From: an uncultured Actinomycetes bacterium
GTDB taxonomy: Bacteria; Actinomycetota; Actinomycetes; S36-B12
Length of the DNA: 13,610 bases
Assembly: GCA_903918595.1 (NCBI GenBank)
Contig: CAIXFB010000376.1
Coordinates: 1-13,610, forward strand
Direction: 5' to 3'
A program made the position numbers and the translations under genes. The notes below the pieces were generated by a model. That model ran no database searches. It was not told the DNA's origin and saw only the letters and a list, made by a program, of their open reading frames with translations. Of the stretch, positions 1-7,425 are shown in pieces; positions within the stretch are counted from its first letter, which is position 1, and the number at the start of each line of letters is the position of its first letter.

Positions 1-1141
1 CGCCAATGTTCGCTACATGGCTATGCAACTCCAACGCCTCGACAAACGTCTTACCTGCCTCAACACCACCTTCAATTTCGAAGCTCAAGACACCGCCGGT
101 GCCCTTCGGTGCATATTTCTTCGCTCTGACATGCCAAGGGCTCGAGGCAAGACCGGCGTAATTGACGGAAACAACTTCACTGCGGTTATCAAGCCAATTG
201 GCAACCGCTAGTGCATTATCTGAATGGCGCTGCACCCGGAGGGAAAGGGTTTCCAAGCCCTGCGCGAGTAGGAAAGCATTGAATGGGGCAACAGCCGAGC
301 CCAGATCTCTGAGCATTTGCACGCGCGCCTTCATGATGAAGGAAACATTCACACCAAACACGCCATCAGCGCCTAGGTCTCGCGCATAGACGAGGCCGTG
401 GTAACTCGGATCAGGTTGGTTGTAGTTGGGGTATCGATCCGGATATGCGCCGAAATCAAATGTTCCACCGTCAACAATGGCACCTGCCACTGCTGTTCCA
501 TGCCCACCGATGTATTTGGTTGCCGAGTGCACGACGATGTCGGCACCCCACTCGAGTGGACGCATGAGGTACGGAGTGGCAACCGTGTTATCGATGATGA
601 GGGGAACTCCCACTTCATGAGCGACGGCTGCGATCGCTTCTATATCCAGGATGTCGTTCTTGGGGTTCGAAATTGATTCACCAAAAAAAGCTTTGGTATT
701 TGGTTGCACTGCTGCCCGCCACGATGCAGCATCATCTGGATCGTCTACAAATGTGACATTGATGCCCAACTTGGGCAGCGTGTAGTGGAACAGGTTATAT
801 GTGCCACCGTACAAACTCGGACTTGAAACGATGTGATCCCCAGCTTCAGCAACGTTCAAAATGGCAATTGTTTCCGCTGCTTGACCACTGGAAACGAGTA
901 ATCCCCCGACACCACCTTCGAGAACTGAAATTCGATCCTCGACAACAGCCTGCGTTGGATTCATGATGCGGGTGTAAATATTGCCCAACTCTTTCAACGC
1001 AAAGAGATTTGCCGCATGAGTGGTGTCGTTGAACGTGTACGAGGTGGTTTGGTAAATCGGCAGTGCGCGTGCATTTGTTGCTGCATCCGGCGTTTGGCCT
1101 GCATGGATTTGCTTCGTGTCAAAGGACCATTCATTGCTCAT
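1..1141 (-). CDS. metY: O-acetylhomoserine aminocarboxypropyltransferase (O-acetylhomoserine sulfhydrylase), 3' end missing
   Basis: This PLP enzyme makes homocysteine from O-acetylhomoserine and sulfide, a direct-sulfhydrylation step in methionine synthesis in the cytoplasm. The reverse-strand frame from ATG at 1141 stays open to the window edge (about 380 codons). It begins MSNEWSFDTKQIHAG and contains the Cys/Met-metabolism PLP signature, with the Schiff-base lysine at about residue 209 in SATKYIGGHG. The upstream motif IIDNTVATPYL supplies the PLP-contacting aspartate. The last visible residues, HSHVANIG, match the stretch where family members have about 50 residues left, so the gene is cut by the window and not broken. 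A GTGGGG element (1153-1148) lies 6 bases before the ATG and can be masked by the riboswitch leader. The SAM-IV riboswitch supports a methionine role. Cystathionine gamma-synthase is a less likely alternative, given the total length and the N-terminal motif. Confidence 0.93.
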   Translation of the reverse strand, partial: MSNEWSFDTKQIHAGQTPDAATNARALPIYQTTSYTFNDTTHAANLFALKELGNIYTRIMNPTQAVVEDRISVLEGGVGGLLVSSGQAAETIAILNVAEAGDHIVSSPSLYGGTYNLFHYTLPKLGINVTFVDDPDDAASWRAAVQPNTKAFFGESISNPKNDILDIEAIAAVAHEVGVPLIIDNTVATPYLMRPLEWGADIVVHSATKYIGGHGTAVAGAIVDGGTFDFGAYPDRYPNYNQPDPSYHGLVYARDLGADGVFGVNVSFIMKARVQMLRDLGSAVAPFNAFLLAQGLETLSLRVQRHSDNALAVANWLDNRSEVVSVNYAGLASSPWHVRAKKYAPKGTGGVLSFEIEGGVEAGKTFVEALELHSHVANIG

Positions 1142-1187
1142 CGCTAACCCCACATGTCATCAGTGGGCCTTGCCGTATGCAAGACCC
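1142..1187 (-). promoter_or_regulatory. metY riboswitch expression platform (Shine-Dalgarno masking)
   Basis: Two exclusive helices can be drawn. Helix A pairs GGGTCTTGC (1187-1179) with GCAAGGCCC (1173-1165) as nine pairs, one of them T-G, around a 5-base loop. Helix B pairs CCCAC (1167-1163) with GTGGG (1153-1149), covering the ribosome-binding element six bases before the metY ATG. Both helices need CCC at 1167-1165. The aptamer pseudoknot takes two G residues (1187 and 1186) away from helix A. There is no T-run, so control of translation is more likely than termination. This is inferred from base pairing only. Confidence 0.6.
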
Positions 1188-1294
1188 GCGCTTGTCCGTT
1201 CAGGAACGGACCCGGTCTTCCCCCCAGGAGCACCCCACCGCGGTTGGAGGGTTGCCGGACAGCTAGCCGGGGCTTAACGCTGACACTCTTGACC
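1184..1294 (-). ncRNA. SAM-IV riboswitch aptamer upstream of metY
   Basis: Read on the minus strand, the region matches the SAM-IV class as I remember it. It opens with GGTCAAGAG at 1294 and has a P2 arm around GCCCCGGC, the SAM-I-like core GGCAACC (about 1256-1250), and a P3 arm with an AACCGCGG loop. The closing GACC at 1217-1214 pairs with GGTC at 1294-1291 to form P1. The hairpin GTCCGTT-CCTG-AACGGAC follows, and then CGCGGGT. The P3 loop bases CCGCG (1243-1239) can pair with CGCGG (1190-1186), which is the extra 3' pseudoknot that separates SAM-IV from SAM-I. One T-T mismatch sits in the P2 stem (GTCAGC against GCTGTC). SAM-IV riboswitches control methionine and sulfur genes in actinobacteria and are expected to lower expression when SAM is abundant. 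No covariance-model score was available. Confidence 0.9.
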
Positions 1295-1310
1295 TGCCTG
1301 AAATATACCC
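1295..1310 (-). promoter_or_regulatory. Probable metY promoter -10 region
   Basis: On the minus strand TATATT occupies 1307-1302, and a start at about 1295 would place the first transcribed base directly before the aptamer's opening GGTC. It lies just after the DUF4192 stop codon. No convincing -35 hexamer is visible 17 bases upstream. Confidence 0.5.
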
Positions 1311-1319
1311 GATGCCGTC

Positions 1320-2465
1320 CTATGCGCTCATTGCCGCGTCTTGGTCCACCGTCTGGCCAGGTCGTAGGTGGCGCCGAGCCCGGCACTGTTCGTAGGTCAA
1401 GTCCCGCATGGTGTCGAGCCAGAAGGCCGGTGGCAATCCAGCGCTCAAGGCGGTCTCGATAAGCAGGGCTAACGTGTAGTCGGGTGTGGTTTCGAGCGCT
1501 TTCTGACAGGCTGCCATCGCCCTCAGTCCGTCGCCTTGCAACCAGCGAACTGCGGCGAGCACGCTTGCTGGTCCAGGTACCAGGTTGGGTGGAGCGCTGG
1601 TCACTGCGCGGGTAAAGAAGTCGCCGATCTGTTGGAGATTTGCTCCGGGCCGAGCAACTACCCACAGGACTGCATCCCGACAGCGAACATCGTTGAGTGC
1701 AACGATTGATCTGGCCAGTTGAGGAGTGCACACGTTGTATGGATCGCCGCCACTCGCGGCTGTGCCCCATTCCCGTCTGATGACGGCAATGGACTCATCT
1801 CGCCATTTCTCCAGCCCGGATCTTCCACGACCTACAGCACATACATGAACATACCGATCGGATTCGACTGCGACCAGTTCTCTGATCTGGGCGTTTGGGA
1901 CTTCATTGATTTCGGCGAGAACGTCTTCTCGTGATGAGGCAGGCGTGCGCAGCAGCCCATGCATCTTTTGCAGGTACGAGGGTGGCGGTGTTACATCGTG
2001 GCCTGAGCACCTCAAGAGTTCGCATGCGGTGCACTCGTACTCGAATCGCCTCATATCGGAGATAGTCACCAAGGTGTCGATCTGAAGGCCCAACACCGAA
2101 GCAGCTCGGACGAGCGCCTGCATGCGCACAGATGAGGGAGGCTCACCAGGTGAAGCACTCGTCCAGCAATCATCAAAAATGACTATGTGCAGATCGATTC
2201 CCCCACAGTGGGTCCCGTGGCCAAGCATTTGTCTGGCCCACTCGGAAATATCGAACTCCAATTCGGTCATCGGAAGGTCCACTCGCATTGTGAGACAAAT
2301 CTTTTTGTCAATGGTCCAGAGGCAGACGACACTTCGGGTGGGCACGAATCCCAACAGATACGGGACCGTTGCGATTAACGAATCAATCGAGGTAATCGTC
2401 AATTCAACTGGTCCGACCCTGGCTGAAAAAGTTTCCATCCCAGGAGCATGCTTCTTTTCCTTCAC
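1320..2465 (-). CDS. DUF4192 domain-containing protein
   Basis: A protein of 381 residues resembling the actinobacterial DUF4192 family. The diagnostic N-terminal stretch is SIDSLIATVPYLLGFVP followed by a segment close to SVVCLW. The family has no established biochemical function. There is no signal peptide and no membrane segment, so it is probably cytosolic. The C-terminal half (about residues 270-350, around APPNLVPGPASVLAAVRW and ALETTPDYTLALL) is alanine and leucine rich and helical in appearance. The GTG start at 2465 has a weak ribosome-binding site; an in-frame ATG at 2438 (METFSARVG) is an alternative and keeps the whole domain. The gene lies 64 bases after the SGNH hydrolase gene on the same strand, so the two may be cotranscribed. 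Confidence 0.82.
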   Translation of the reverse strand: MKEKKHAPGMETFSARVGPVELTITSIDSLIATVPYLLGFVPTRSVVCLWTIDKKICLTMRVDLPMTELEFDISEWARQMLGHGTHCGGIDLHIVIFDDCWTSASPGEPPSSVRMQALVRAASVLGLQIDTLVTISDMRRFEYECTACELLRCSGHDVTPPPSYLQKMHGLLRTPASSREDVLAEINEVPNAQIRELVAVESDRYVHVCAVGRGRSGLEKWRDESIAVIRREWGTAASGGDPYNVCTPQLARSIVALNDVRCRDAVLWVVARPGANLQQIGDFFTRAVTSAPPNLVPGPASVLAAVRWLQGDGLRAMAACQKALETTPDYTLALLIETALSAGLPPAFWLDTMRDLTYEQCRARRHLRPGQTVDQDAAMSA

Positions 2466-2529
2466 TTCGCGCTGAACGGAGACTTACCTGTGGATGGCGA
2501 ATCATTTTCGAAAAACTTGTGGAAGGAAT

Positions 2530-3321
2530 TTAGCTCGGATTGATGAACCGGTAATTCGATAGTTTCGGTTCGATGCCATCCCCTGAAGATGTTCCTTTGA
2601 TCCTTCGGGCAACCCATGGCGTCAGATGCCCAGACAGCCACGATGCGTTGCCAGCAATTCGCGATGGAAGGCTCCGTGGTGGAGTTTGGACACCCGGAGT
2701 GCGCCATGATTCATCGGCTAAGCCCAATGTATGAAGAGCGGCCGCTGCCGCGCGCTGGTGCCCGCTGGGGCTCAGATGAAGTCGGTCAGAATCCCATTGG
2801 GAATCATCATCAAAGGCCGCCACATTCCAAAAATCCACCACAAAACAGCCATATTGCTGAGCAATGGCCAAGGTGGCAGACCGATAACTCGCCATTCGCT
2901 GGGTGACAACGGACATCAAGCCAGAACGCCTAGATGGATTCCCAAAGGCAAACAGCATCACGTCGATATTGGCTTGCCGAAACGCCTTGACACTGTCTTC
3001 TAGATCTGTTGCCACGGAATTGAGATTGAAACTCCGACGGAGCGTGTCATTCACGCCAGCAGCGAAGGAAACAAGGTCTGGCGCAAGTGCCAGAGCCTGT
3101 GGAACCTGCTCTTGGGCTACATCAGCGATTAATCTGCCACGAATGGCCAAGTTGGCGTAGGCGACCGAATTCAATTGCGCATCCGCGATCCCCTGTGCCG
3201 TTCGATCTGCCCATCCGATGTGCCTACCGTTTACGTCGAGATCATCCGAGAGACCCTCGGTGAAACTGTCACCCAAAGCAATGAAAGATCGCCAACGCGG
3301 CGACTCTTCACACCCATTCAC
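2530..3321 (-). CDS. Cytoplasmic GDSL/SGNH-family hydrolase
   Basis: A 263-residue SGNH-fold hydrolase, probably an esterase or lipase of unknown substrate. All four catalytic blocks are visible. Block I is ALGDSFTEG with nucleophile Ser19. Block II is NLAIRG with oxyanion Gly62. Block III is GVND with Asn91. Block V is DRLHLSPSGH with Asp179 and His182. No signal peptide or membrane segment is present, so it probably acts in the cytoplasm. The C-terminal 60 residues after the block V histidine form a basic tail (WVARRIKGTS). The start is GTG at 3321 behind a GGGGAAGG element about 11 bases upstream; an ATG at 3317 is out of frame. The partner is the downstream DUF4192 gene. Confidence 0.88.
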   Translation of the reverse strand: MNGCEESPRWRSFIALGDSFTEGLSDDLDVNGRHIGWADRTAQGIADAQLNSVAYANLAIRGRLIADVAQEQVPQALALAPDLVSFAAGVNDTLRRSFNLNSVATDLEDSVKAFRQANIDVMLFAFGNPSRRSGLMSVVTQRMASYRSATLAIAQQYGCFVVDFWNVAAFDDDSQWDSDRLHLSPSGHQRAAAAALHTLGLADESWRTPGVQTPPRSLPSRIAGNASWLSGHLTPWVARRIKGTSSGDGIEPKLSNYRFINPS

Positions 3322-3372
3322 GATCAGACCGGCCTTCCCCTGGCGTCAACCAGCACGTCAAAAATGACATAG

Positions 3373-3416
3373 AAAAAACCTGGCCGCCGAAGGCTTCCCC
3401 TCCCGCGACGACCAGG
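3373..3416 (-). terminator. Intrinsic terminator after the YbhN-type gene
   Basis: On the minus strand CCTGGTCG (3416-3409) pairs with CGGCCAGG (3386-3379) as an eight-pair stem with one T-G pair. It is followed at once by six T residues (3378-3373). It lies about 70 bases after the stop at 3487 and ahead of the SGNH hydrolase gene, so it separates the two transcription units. Confidence 0.8.
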
Positions 3417-3486
3417 CGAGCAAAAGCCTAGGGGGTGCATCTTGTGACCGGCACACCGACACACCGGAGGGAAGGGTGGTGCATTC

Positions 3487-4608
3487 TCAGCTGGTGGCTG
3501 GCGATGGCTTGACTGCAGCAAGGCGCTGTCCCGCCTTTCGCGTCCACGCAAGAAGTGCGATCACGCCAATAATTATTTGCGGGACGTACGACGAGGCTCG
3601 CCATACGAGCGCCGCGGCAGTGGCGTCACCGTTGTCAACACCAAAAGCAACCATCAAGCCGATCATCGCGGCATCGACCGTACCCAGGCCACCCGGCGTG
3701 ATGGGAACCATCAGCCCCAATTGACTGATCGCGAACGCCGCGAAGGCGACCAAGATTGACGTTCCGGCCGTGTCCCAACCCTCGACACCCCGAAGCGCGA
3801 CGTACAAAATAAGGAACTGAGCGAAGGAGACGGCCATCTGCGCAACAGTGATGACTCCCCAACGTTTTTTGAGGAGTCCGTACATATCTGTGCGGAACTT
3901 CACGATGGGAGCCACAAGGTCAGCGTTCTTCAGGGACTTGATCCGTGAACGCAACGGGTTCACTGCTTTGTTCGCCCACTCCCCGATCCGCTGAGCAAGT
4001 GGAGCAGAACGCATCACAAGCACAAAAACCGTGACCACAGCGATCAAAATCACAAGCCCAACGACAGCCAAAGTGACGTGGGAGTTATCACCTACCCCCG
4101 AAGCGGCAAGCGCTGCTACGCCAAGGATCGGAAAACCAAGTGTGACAAATGTGCTCCACAGGCCCACCGCCGTGATCGCTGCAGTGCTGGCAGTTGGGGT
4201 GATAGCAAACGATGTCAACATGCCGTACTGGACCGCAAGCCCCACTGCACCGCCACCAGGTACTCCGTTACTGATTGCAAAGGCCGCCTGGTTTGTTTGT
4301 TGCGAACGCCAATACGGCAGACCGGGTGCAGCCGCCATGAATGGCAGTCCGTACGCCAAGAGGTAGATGATCACGGAAACGACAATGATCACCATCGCCA
4401 CCGCGCCCATCGATTGAAGGGCATCCCAAGCCTGCGAATAGCTACCGATTTGCGGGATGACCTTCCAGAAGATGAGCACTATGAAAGCTAGTCCTACGAT
4501 TCCCAAAATGATCGACTTCTTCTTGTCGAGCATCGGCGGGGAGGCGCTCCCAGACGGCGGTCCTTCGCCGTCAGCAGCTTCCGCGGGGGCCAAGGGGTCT
4601 GATGTCAT
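3487..4608 (-). CDS. UPF0104 / YbhN-type integral membrane protein (LPG synthase transmembrane-domain family)
   Basis: About 373 residues with a proline- and serine-rich cytoplasmic N-terminus, the basic DKKK, and then roughly eight hydrophobic membrane spans starting at SIILGIVGLAFIVLIFW. The motif ITPGGLGTVDAAMIG near the C-terminus is the signature loop of the UPF0104 / AglD_N / lysylphosphatidylglycerol synthase transmembrane family. Members are thought to move or handle lipid-linked substrates; here there is no attached MprF synthase domain, so the substrate is unknown. I chose ATG at 4608 (MTSDPLAP) because GGCAGG lies about eight bases before it; the longer frame would need a TTG at 4626. 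The gene is divergent from the VOC gene with 77 bases between them and ends at a strong terminator. Confidence 0.82.
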   Translation of the reverse strand: MTSDPLAPAEAADGEGPPSGSASPPMLDKKKSIILGIVGLAFIVLIFWKVIPQIGSYSQAWDALQSMGAVAMVIIVVSVIIYLLAYGLPFMAAAPGLPYWRSQQTNQAAFAISNGVPGGGAVGLAVQYGMLTSFAITPTASTAAITAVGLWSTFVTLGFPILGVAALAASGVGDNSHVTLAVVGLVILIAVVTVFVLVMRSAPLAQRIGEWANKAVNPLRSRIKSLKNADLVAPIVKFRTDMYGLLKKRWGVITVAQMAVSFAQFLILYVALRGVEGWDTAGTSILVAFAAFAISQLGLMVPITPGGLGTVDAAMIGLMVAFGVDNGDATAAALVWRASSYVPQIIIGVIALLAWTRKAGQRLAAVKPSPATS

Positions 4609-4685
4609 GCGCGCAGCCTGCCACAAAGAAGTGGTGGTTGGGGGGTACCTCGCAACGCTGTTCTTCGTGTTGGCAGGATGCTCAC

Positions 4686-5321
4686 ATGCGGCTTGATCAC
4701 ATCTCTTACGCCTGCACGGCCAGCGAGTTGCCCGACGTCGTCCAACGCATTGGTTCCGAACTGGGTGCCACGTTTATTGACGGTGGAAGGCACCCTTCTT
4801 TCGGTACCCGGAACTTCATCCTGCCCCTTTCGCATGGCAGTTACGTCGAGGTCGTGAGTGCCCTAGATCACCCCGCTGCCCTCAAGGCCCCATTTGGCCA
4901 AGCGGTCCAGGCACGAGCCTCCGCAGGCGGCGGGTGGATGAGTTGGGTCATTTCAGTCGATGATCTGTCCCCTCTCGAGGCACAGTTGGGGCGAGAAGCC
5001 GCGGCCGGTCACCGAATTCGCCCCGATGGGGTGGAACTGCGTTGGAAGCAACTCGGTGTTCTCGACACCATGACTGATCCTCAGTTGCCCTTCTTCGTCT
5101 CATGGGAGTGCGATGGCACCGAGCACCCCTCTGCAGGCGCTGTGGCTGGGGTGGGCGTAGATCGCATCGAAATCAGCGGCGAGCAGGCCACTGTGGACGA
5201 GTGGGCAGGATTCCCCATAGCTCCGAGCAATGCCAAGATGGACTGGATCTCCGCATCCGATGATGAAGGCGTGATTGCCGTTTGGTTCACTACGTCACAT
5301 GGGATCGTCCGAATAGACTAA
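4686..5321 (+). CDS. VOC family protein (glyoxalase-like domain)
   Basis: A 211-residue soluble protein that starts MRLDHISYACTASELPDVV, the usual first strand of a vicinal-oxygen-chelate fold, with His5 in the position of a metal ligand. GSYVEVVSALDHP follows and supplies a glutamate at the end of the first module. A second half-domain (VDRIEISGEQ to the C-terminus) completes a paired-module layout like the glyoxalase_3 type. No reaction can be assigned. The start is ATG at 4686 with AGGA (4675-4678) seven bases upstream; the frame is open further upstream but adds unrelated residues. It lies 10 bases before the AI-2E family permease gene and is very probably cotranscribed with it. Confidence 0.8.
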   Translation: MRLDHISYACTASELPDVVQRIGSELGATFIDGGRHPSFGTRNFILPLSHGSYVEVVSALDHPAALKAPFGQAVQARASAGGGWMSWVISVDDLSPLEAQLGREAAAGHRIRPDGVELRWKQLGVLDTMTDPQLPFFVSWECDGTEHPSAGAVAGVGVDRIEISGEQATVDEWAGFPIAPSNAKMDWISASDDEGVIAVWFTTSHGIVRID

Positions 5322-5331
5322 GTTCCCACCT

Positions 5332-6474
5332 ATGAGCGCAAACCAGCCAGCCCCTGCTTCCGACGGTGTCCCACGGCCTCTCAAGGTTCTCTCAGGGAAC
5401 ATTTGGCGTCTGCTCGTCGTCGTTGCTGGCCTGTTCGCTATCGGCTACGTCCTCAACATCTTGTTTGCAGTTGCATTTGCACTTTTCTTCGCGCTCCTGG
5501 TGACCGCTTGGGCCGGGCCCGTCATGCGATTCTTTGAGAAGAAATTACCAAAAGTCATTTCGATGATCCTCGCCCTCGTGCTCATCACAGCAGCGATCGT
5601 GGCCATCTTGTCGGTCGTGGTCGCCTCCGTTGTAGGTGAAGGACCAAAACTTGTTGCATCTATCAAGAGCGGTCTGAGCGATATCACCGAGTGGGTTCGT
5701 AAGCCACCTCTGAGCCTTTCCGATGATCAGTTCTCCACGTTGGTCACCGATGCGCAAAATGCAGGGACGTCTGTAGCCAAAGGAGTTGCGGGCGAGGCAC
5801 TCGCCGCTTTCGGTTCGCTGAGCACGGTTGTCGTCGCAGGCTCTGTGTTCCTCTTCGCGGTGATTTTCTTTCTGCTCACTCCCAATCAGATCTGGAACTG
5901 GCTTCTCTCATGGATTCCGTCCAAGAGCCGCCATCACATTGATGTATCTGGCCAGATCTTCTGGGACTCAATATCGGGGTACACCCGCGGCGTCATCATC
6001 GTGGCTCTCGCTGACGCCTCACTGGTGTTCATTGGCTTGATGATTCTTCAGGTGCCACTGGCTCCTGCCCTGGCAGCCGTGGTGTTTTTCGGTGCGTTTA
6101 TCCCAGTGATTGGTGCGCCCATTGCGACCTTCTTCGCTGCGGTTGTTGCCCTCGCCGAGAATGGACCGATAACCGCTCTCCTGGTCATCCTGCTGACGGT
6201 CATCGTGGGCTCATTTGATGGTGATGTGATGCAGCCACTCGTGATGGGCAAGGCGGTCAATCTCCATCCACTCGCTATCGTCATTGCTATCGCTATCGGT
6301 GCGATTTCGCTCGGTATCGTCGGTGCTCTCGTTGCGGTTCCGATCACCGGCGCCGTGTATGGGGTCATGAAATATGTTTCAAATCGAGACCCCGAACACC
6401 CGTACAACTCCCCCGCCCCGACTTCCGTTGCACCGCCACCTGCCGCTGCAACGGCCTCTCCAACGTCCTCGTAA
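5332..6474 (+). CDS. AI-2E family transporter (PerM/YdiK-type permease)
   Basis: A 380-residue polytopic membrane protein of the AI-2E exporter family (old name UPF0118). The visible order is an N-terminal pair of spans (LLVVVAGLFAIGYVLNILF), a third span near ISMILALVLITAAIVAILS, and a soluble helical stretch at about residues 105-155. A C-terminal bundle follows with the conserved FIPVIGAPIATF and GDVMQPLVMGKAVNLHPL motifs. Despite the family name, members include proteins unrelated to autoinducer export, such as sodium/proton antiporters, so the cargo is unknown. The last 30 residues are a proline-, alanine- and serine-rich tail. It starts ten bases after the VOC gene. I see no T-tailed terminator directly after the stop. 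Confidence 0.88.
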   Translation: MSANQPAPASDGVPRPLKVLSGNIWRLLVVVAGLFAIGYVLNILFAVAFALFFALLVTAWAGPVMRFFEKKLPKVISMILALVLITAAIVAILSVVVASVVGEGPKLVASIKSGLSDITEWVRKPPLSLSDDQFSTLVTDAQNAGTSVAKGVAGEALAAFGSLSTVVVAGSVFLFAVIFFLLTPNQIWNWLLSWIPSKSRHHIDVSGQIFWDSISGYTRGVIIVALADASLVFIGLMILQVPLAPALAAVVFFGAFIPVIGAPIATFFAAVVALAENGPITALLVILLTVIVGSFDGDVMQPLVMGKAVNLHPLAIVIAIAIGAISLGIVGALVAVPITGAVYGVMKYVSNRDPEHPYNSPAPTSVAPPPAAATASPTSS

Positions 6475-6496
6475 CGAGATACGGAGAAAAATCAGT

Positions 6497-6545
6497 TCAG
6501 AGATCAAAATTTATAGGTAGGGAAACGCTATTCTCTGATCTCTGA
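6497..6545. repeat. Ten-base perfect inverted repeat upstream of the aldo/keto reductase gene
   Basis: TCAGAGATCA (6497-6506) is the exact reverse complement of TGATCTCTGA (6536-6545), with 29 bases between the arms. The right arm ends 11 bases before the GGAGGA ribosome-binding site. The spacer is AT-rich at 6507-6515 and contains TATTCT at 6529-6534, a possible -10 element. There is no T-run, so it is not a normal terminator. It could be an operator, or a hairpin in the 5' leader. Confidence 0.5.
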
Positions 6546-6571
6546 TAGTCACCAACGGAGGACGACGACCG

Positions 6572-7393
6572 ATGAGCATTCCCGCTGTTGCGTTACATGA
6601 CGGAACCACGATCCCGCAGATCGGCTTTGGCGTGTGGCAGGTTCCCGACGACGTTGTGTCCGATGCAACTGTGGCTGCTTTTGCAGCTGGCTACCGCCAT
6701 GTGGACACCGCTGCCGTGTACGAAAATGAACGCGGCGTGGGCGAGGCGATCTCTCGGAGCGGTTTGGACCGATCTGATATCTACGTAACAACCAAAGTGT
6801 GGAACACCGACCAAGGCTTCGATACAACTCTGGCTGCTATGGACAAGAGCTTGTCACTGCTTGGGCTGGACCACGTCGATTTGTACTTGGTGCACTGGCC
6901 CGCCCCAGCCACGGGTAACTTCATGGAGACATGGCGAGCAGTGCTCGCGCTTCAAGAGCAAGGCAAGACCACCAGCGTAGGCGTCTCCAACTTCCACGCC
7001 TCTCACTTGCGGGCCATTATTGATGAGTTCGGTGTTGTTCCAGTACTCAACCAGATCGAATTGCACCCACGCCTTCCCCAAAGTGACCTCCGGGCGGTAA
7101 ATGCCAGCTATGGGATCGTCACCGAAGCGTGGAGCCCGCTTGCATCGGGAGAACTCATCAACAATCCGGTCATCGCCGAAATTGCTGCCAAGCATGGCAA
7201 GTCAACTGCCCAGGTCATGATTCGCTGGCACGTCCAACTCGGAAACGTAGTTCTACCTAAATCCGTTACGCCCGCTCGCATTCGGGAGAACATTGACGTT
7301 TTCGACTTCGAATTAGACCCCGAAGATCTTCTTCTTATCGCTGGCCTTGAAGATGGTCATCGAACCGGCCCAGATCCTGACCAATTCATGTAA
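6572..7393 (+). CDS. Aldo/keto reductase (2,5-diketo-D-gluconic acid reductase-like)
   Basis: An NADPH-dependent carbonyl reductase of 273 residues with a complete TIM-barrel layout. The catalytic tetrad is present: Asp45 and Tyr50 in GYRHVDTAAVYENERGVG, Lys75 in TTKVWN and His108 in LVHWP. Other family signatures are VGVSNFH, NQIELHPRLPQ and AWSPLASG. The cofactor-binding motif PKSVTPARIRENIDVFDF holds Lys230, Ser231 and Arg237, typical of NADPH preference. It resembles the DkgA/DkgB type; the natural substrate cannot be told from sequence. The start is ATG at 6572 behind a strong GGAGGA (6557-6562). It has about 100 bases of its own upstream region with an inverted repeat, so it is probably its own unit. 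It converges on the lipoprotein gene with a 32-base gap. Confidence 0.93.
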   Translation: MSIPAVALHDGTTIPQIGFGVWQVPDDVVSDATVAAFAAGYRHVDTAAVYENERGVGEAISRSGLDRSDIYVTTKVWNTDQGFDTTLAAMDKSLSLLGLDHVDLYLVHWPAPATGNFMETWRAVLALQEQGKTTSVGVSNFHASHLRAIIDEFGVVPVLNQIELHPRLPQSDLRAVNASYGIVTEAWSPLASGELINNPVIAEIAAKHGKSTAQVMIRWHVQLGNVVLPKSVTPARIRENIDVFDFELDPEDLLLIAGLEDGHRTGPDPDQFM

Positions 7394-7425
7394 CTTGTCG
7401 TGATGTCACAAAGTGCGTGCCGGAA

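Noticed and set aside
1144..1770. A 208-codon minus-strand frame across the end of the DUF4192 gene and the metY leader
   Set aside because: It runs through the SAM-IV riboswitch and through the DUF4192 frame, its sequence is arginine and serine rich in the manner of an off-frame translation, and it lacks any family motif.
4609..4685. GGGTAC near 4645-4650 as a sigma-B-type promoter for the VOC gene
   Set aside because: No GNNT or GTTT element lies at 14-17 bases upstream, so only half the motif is present.
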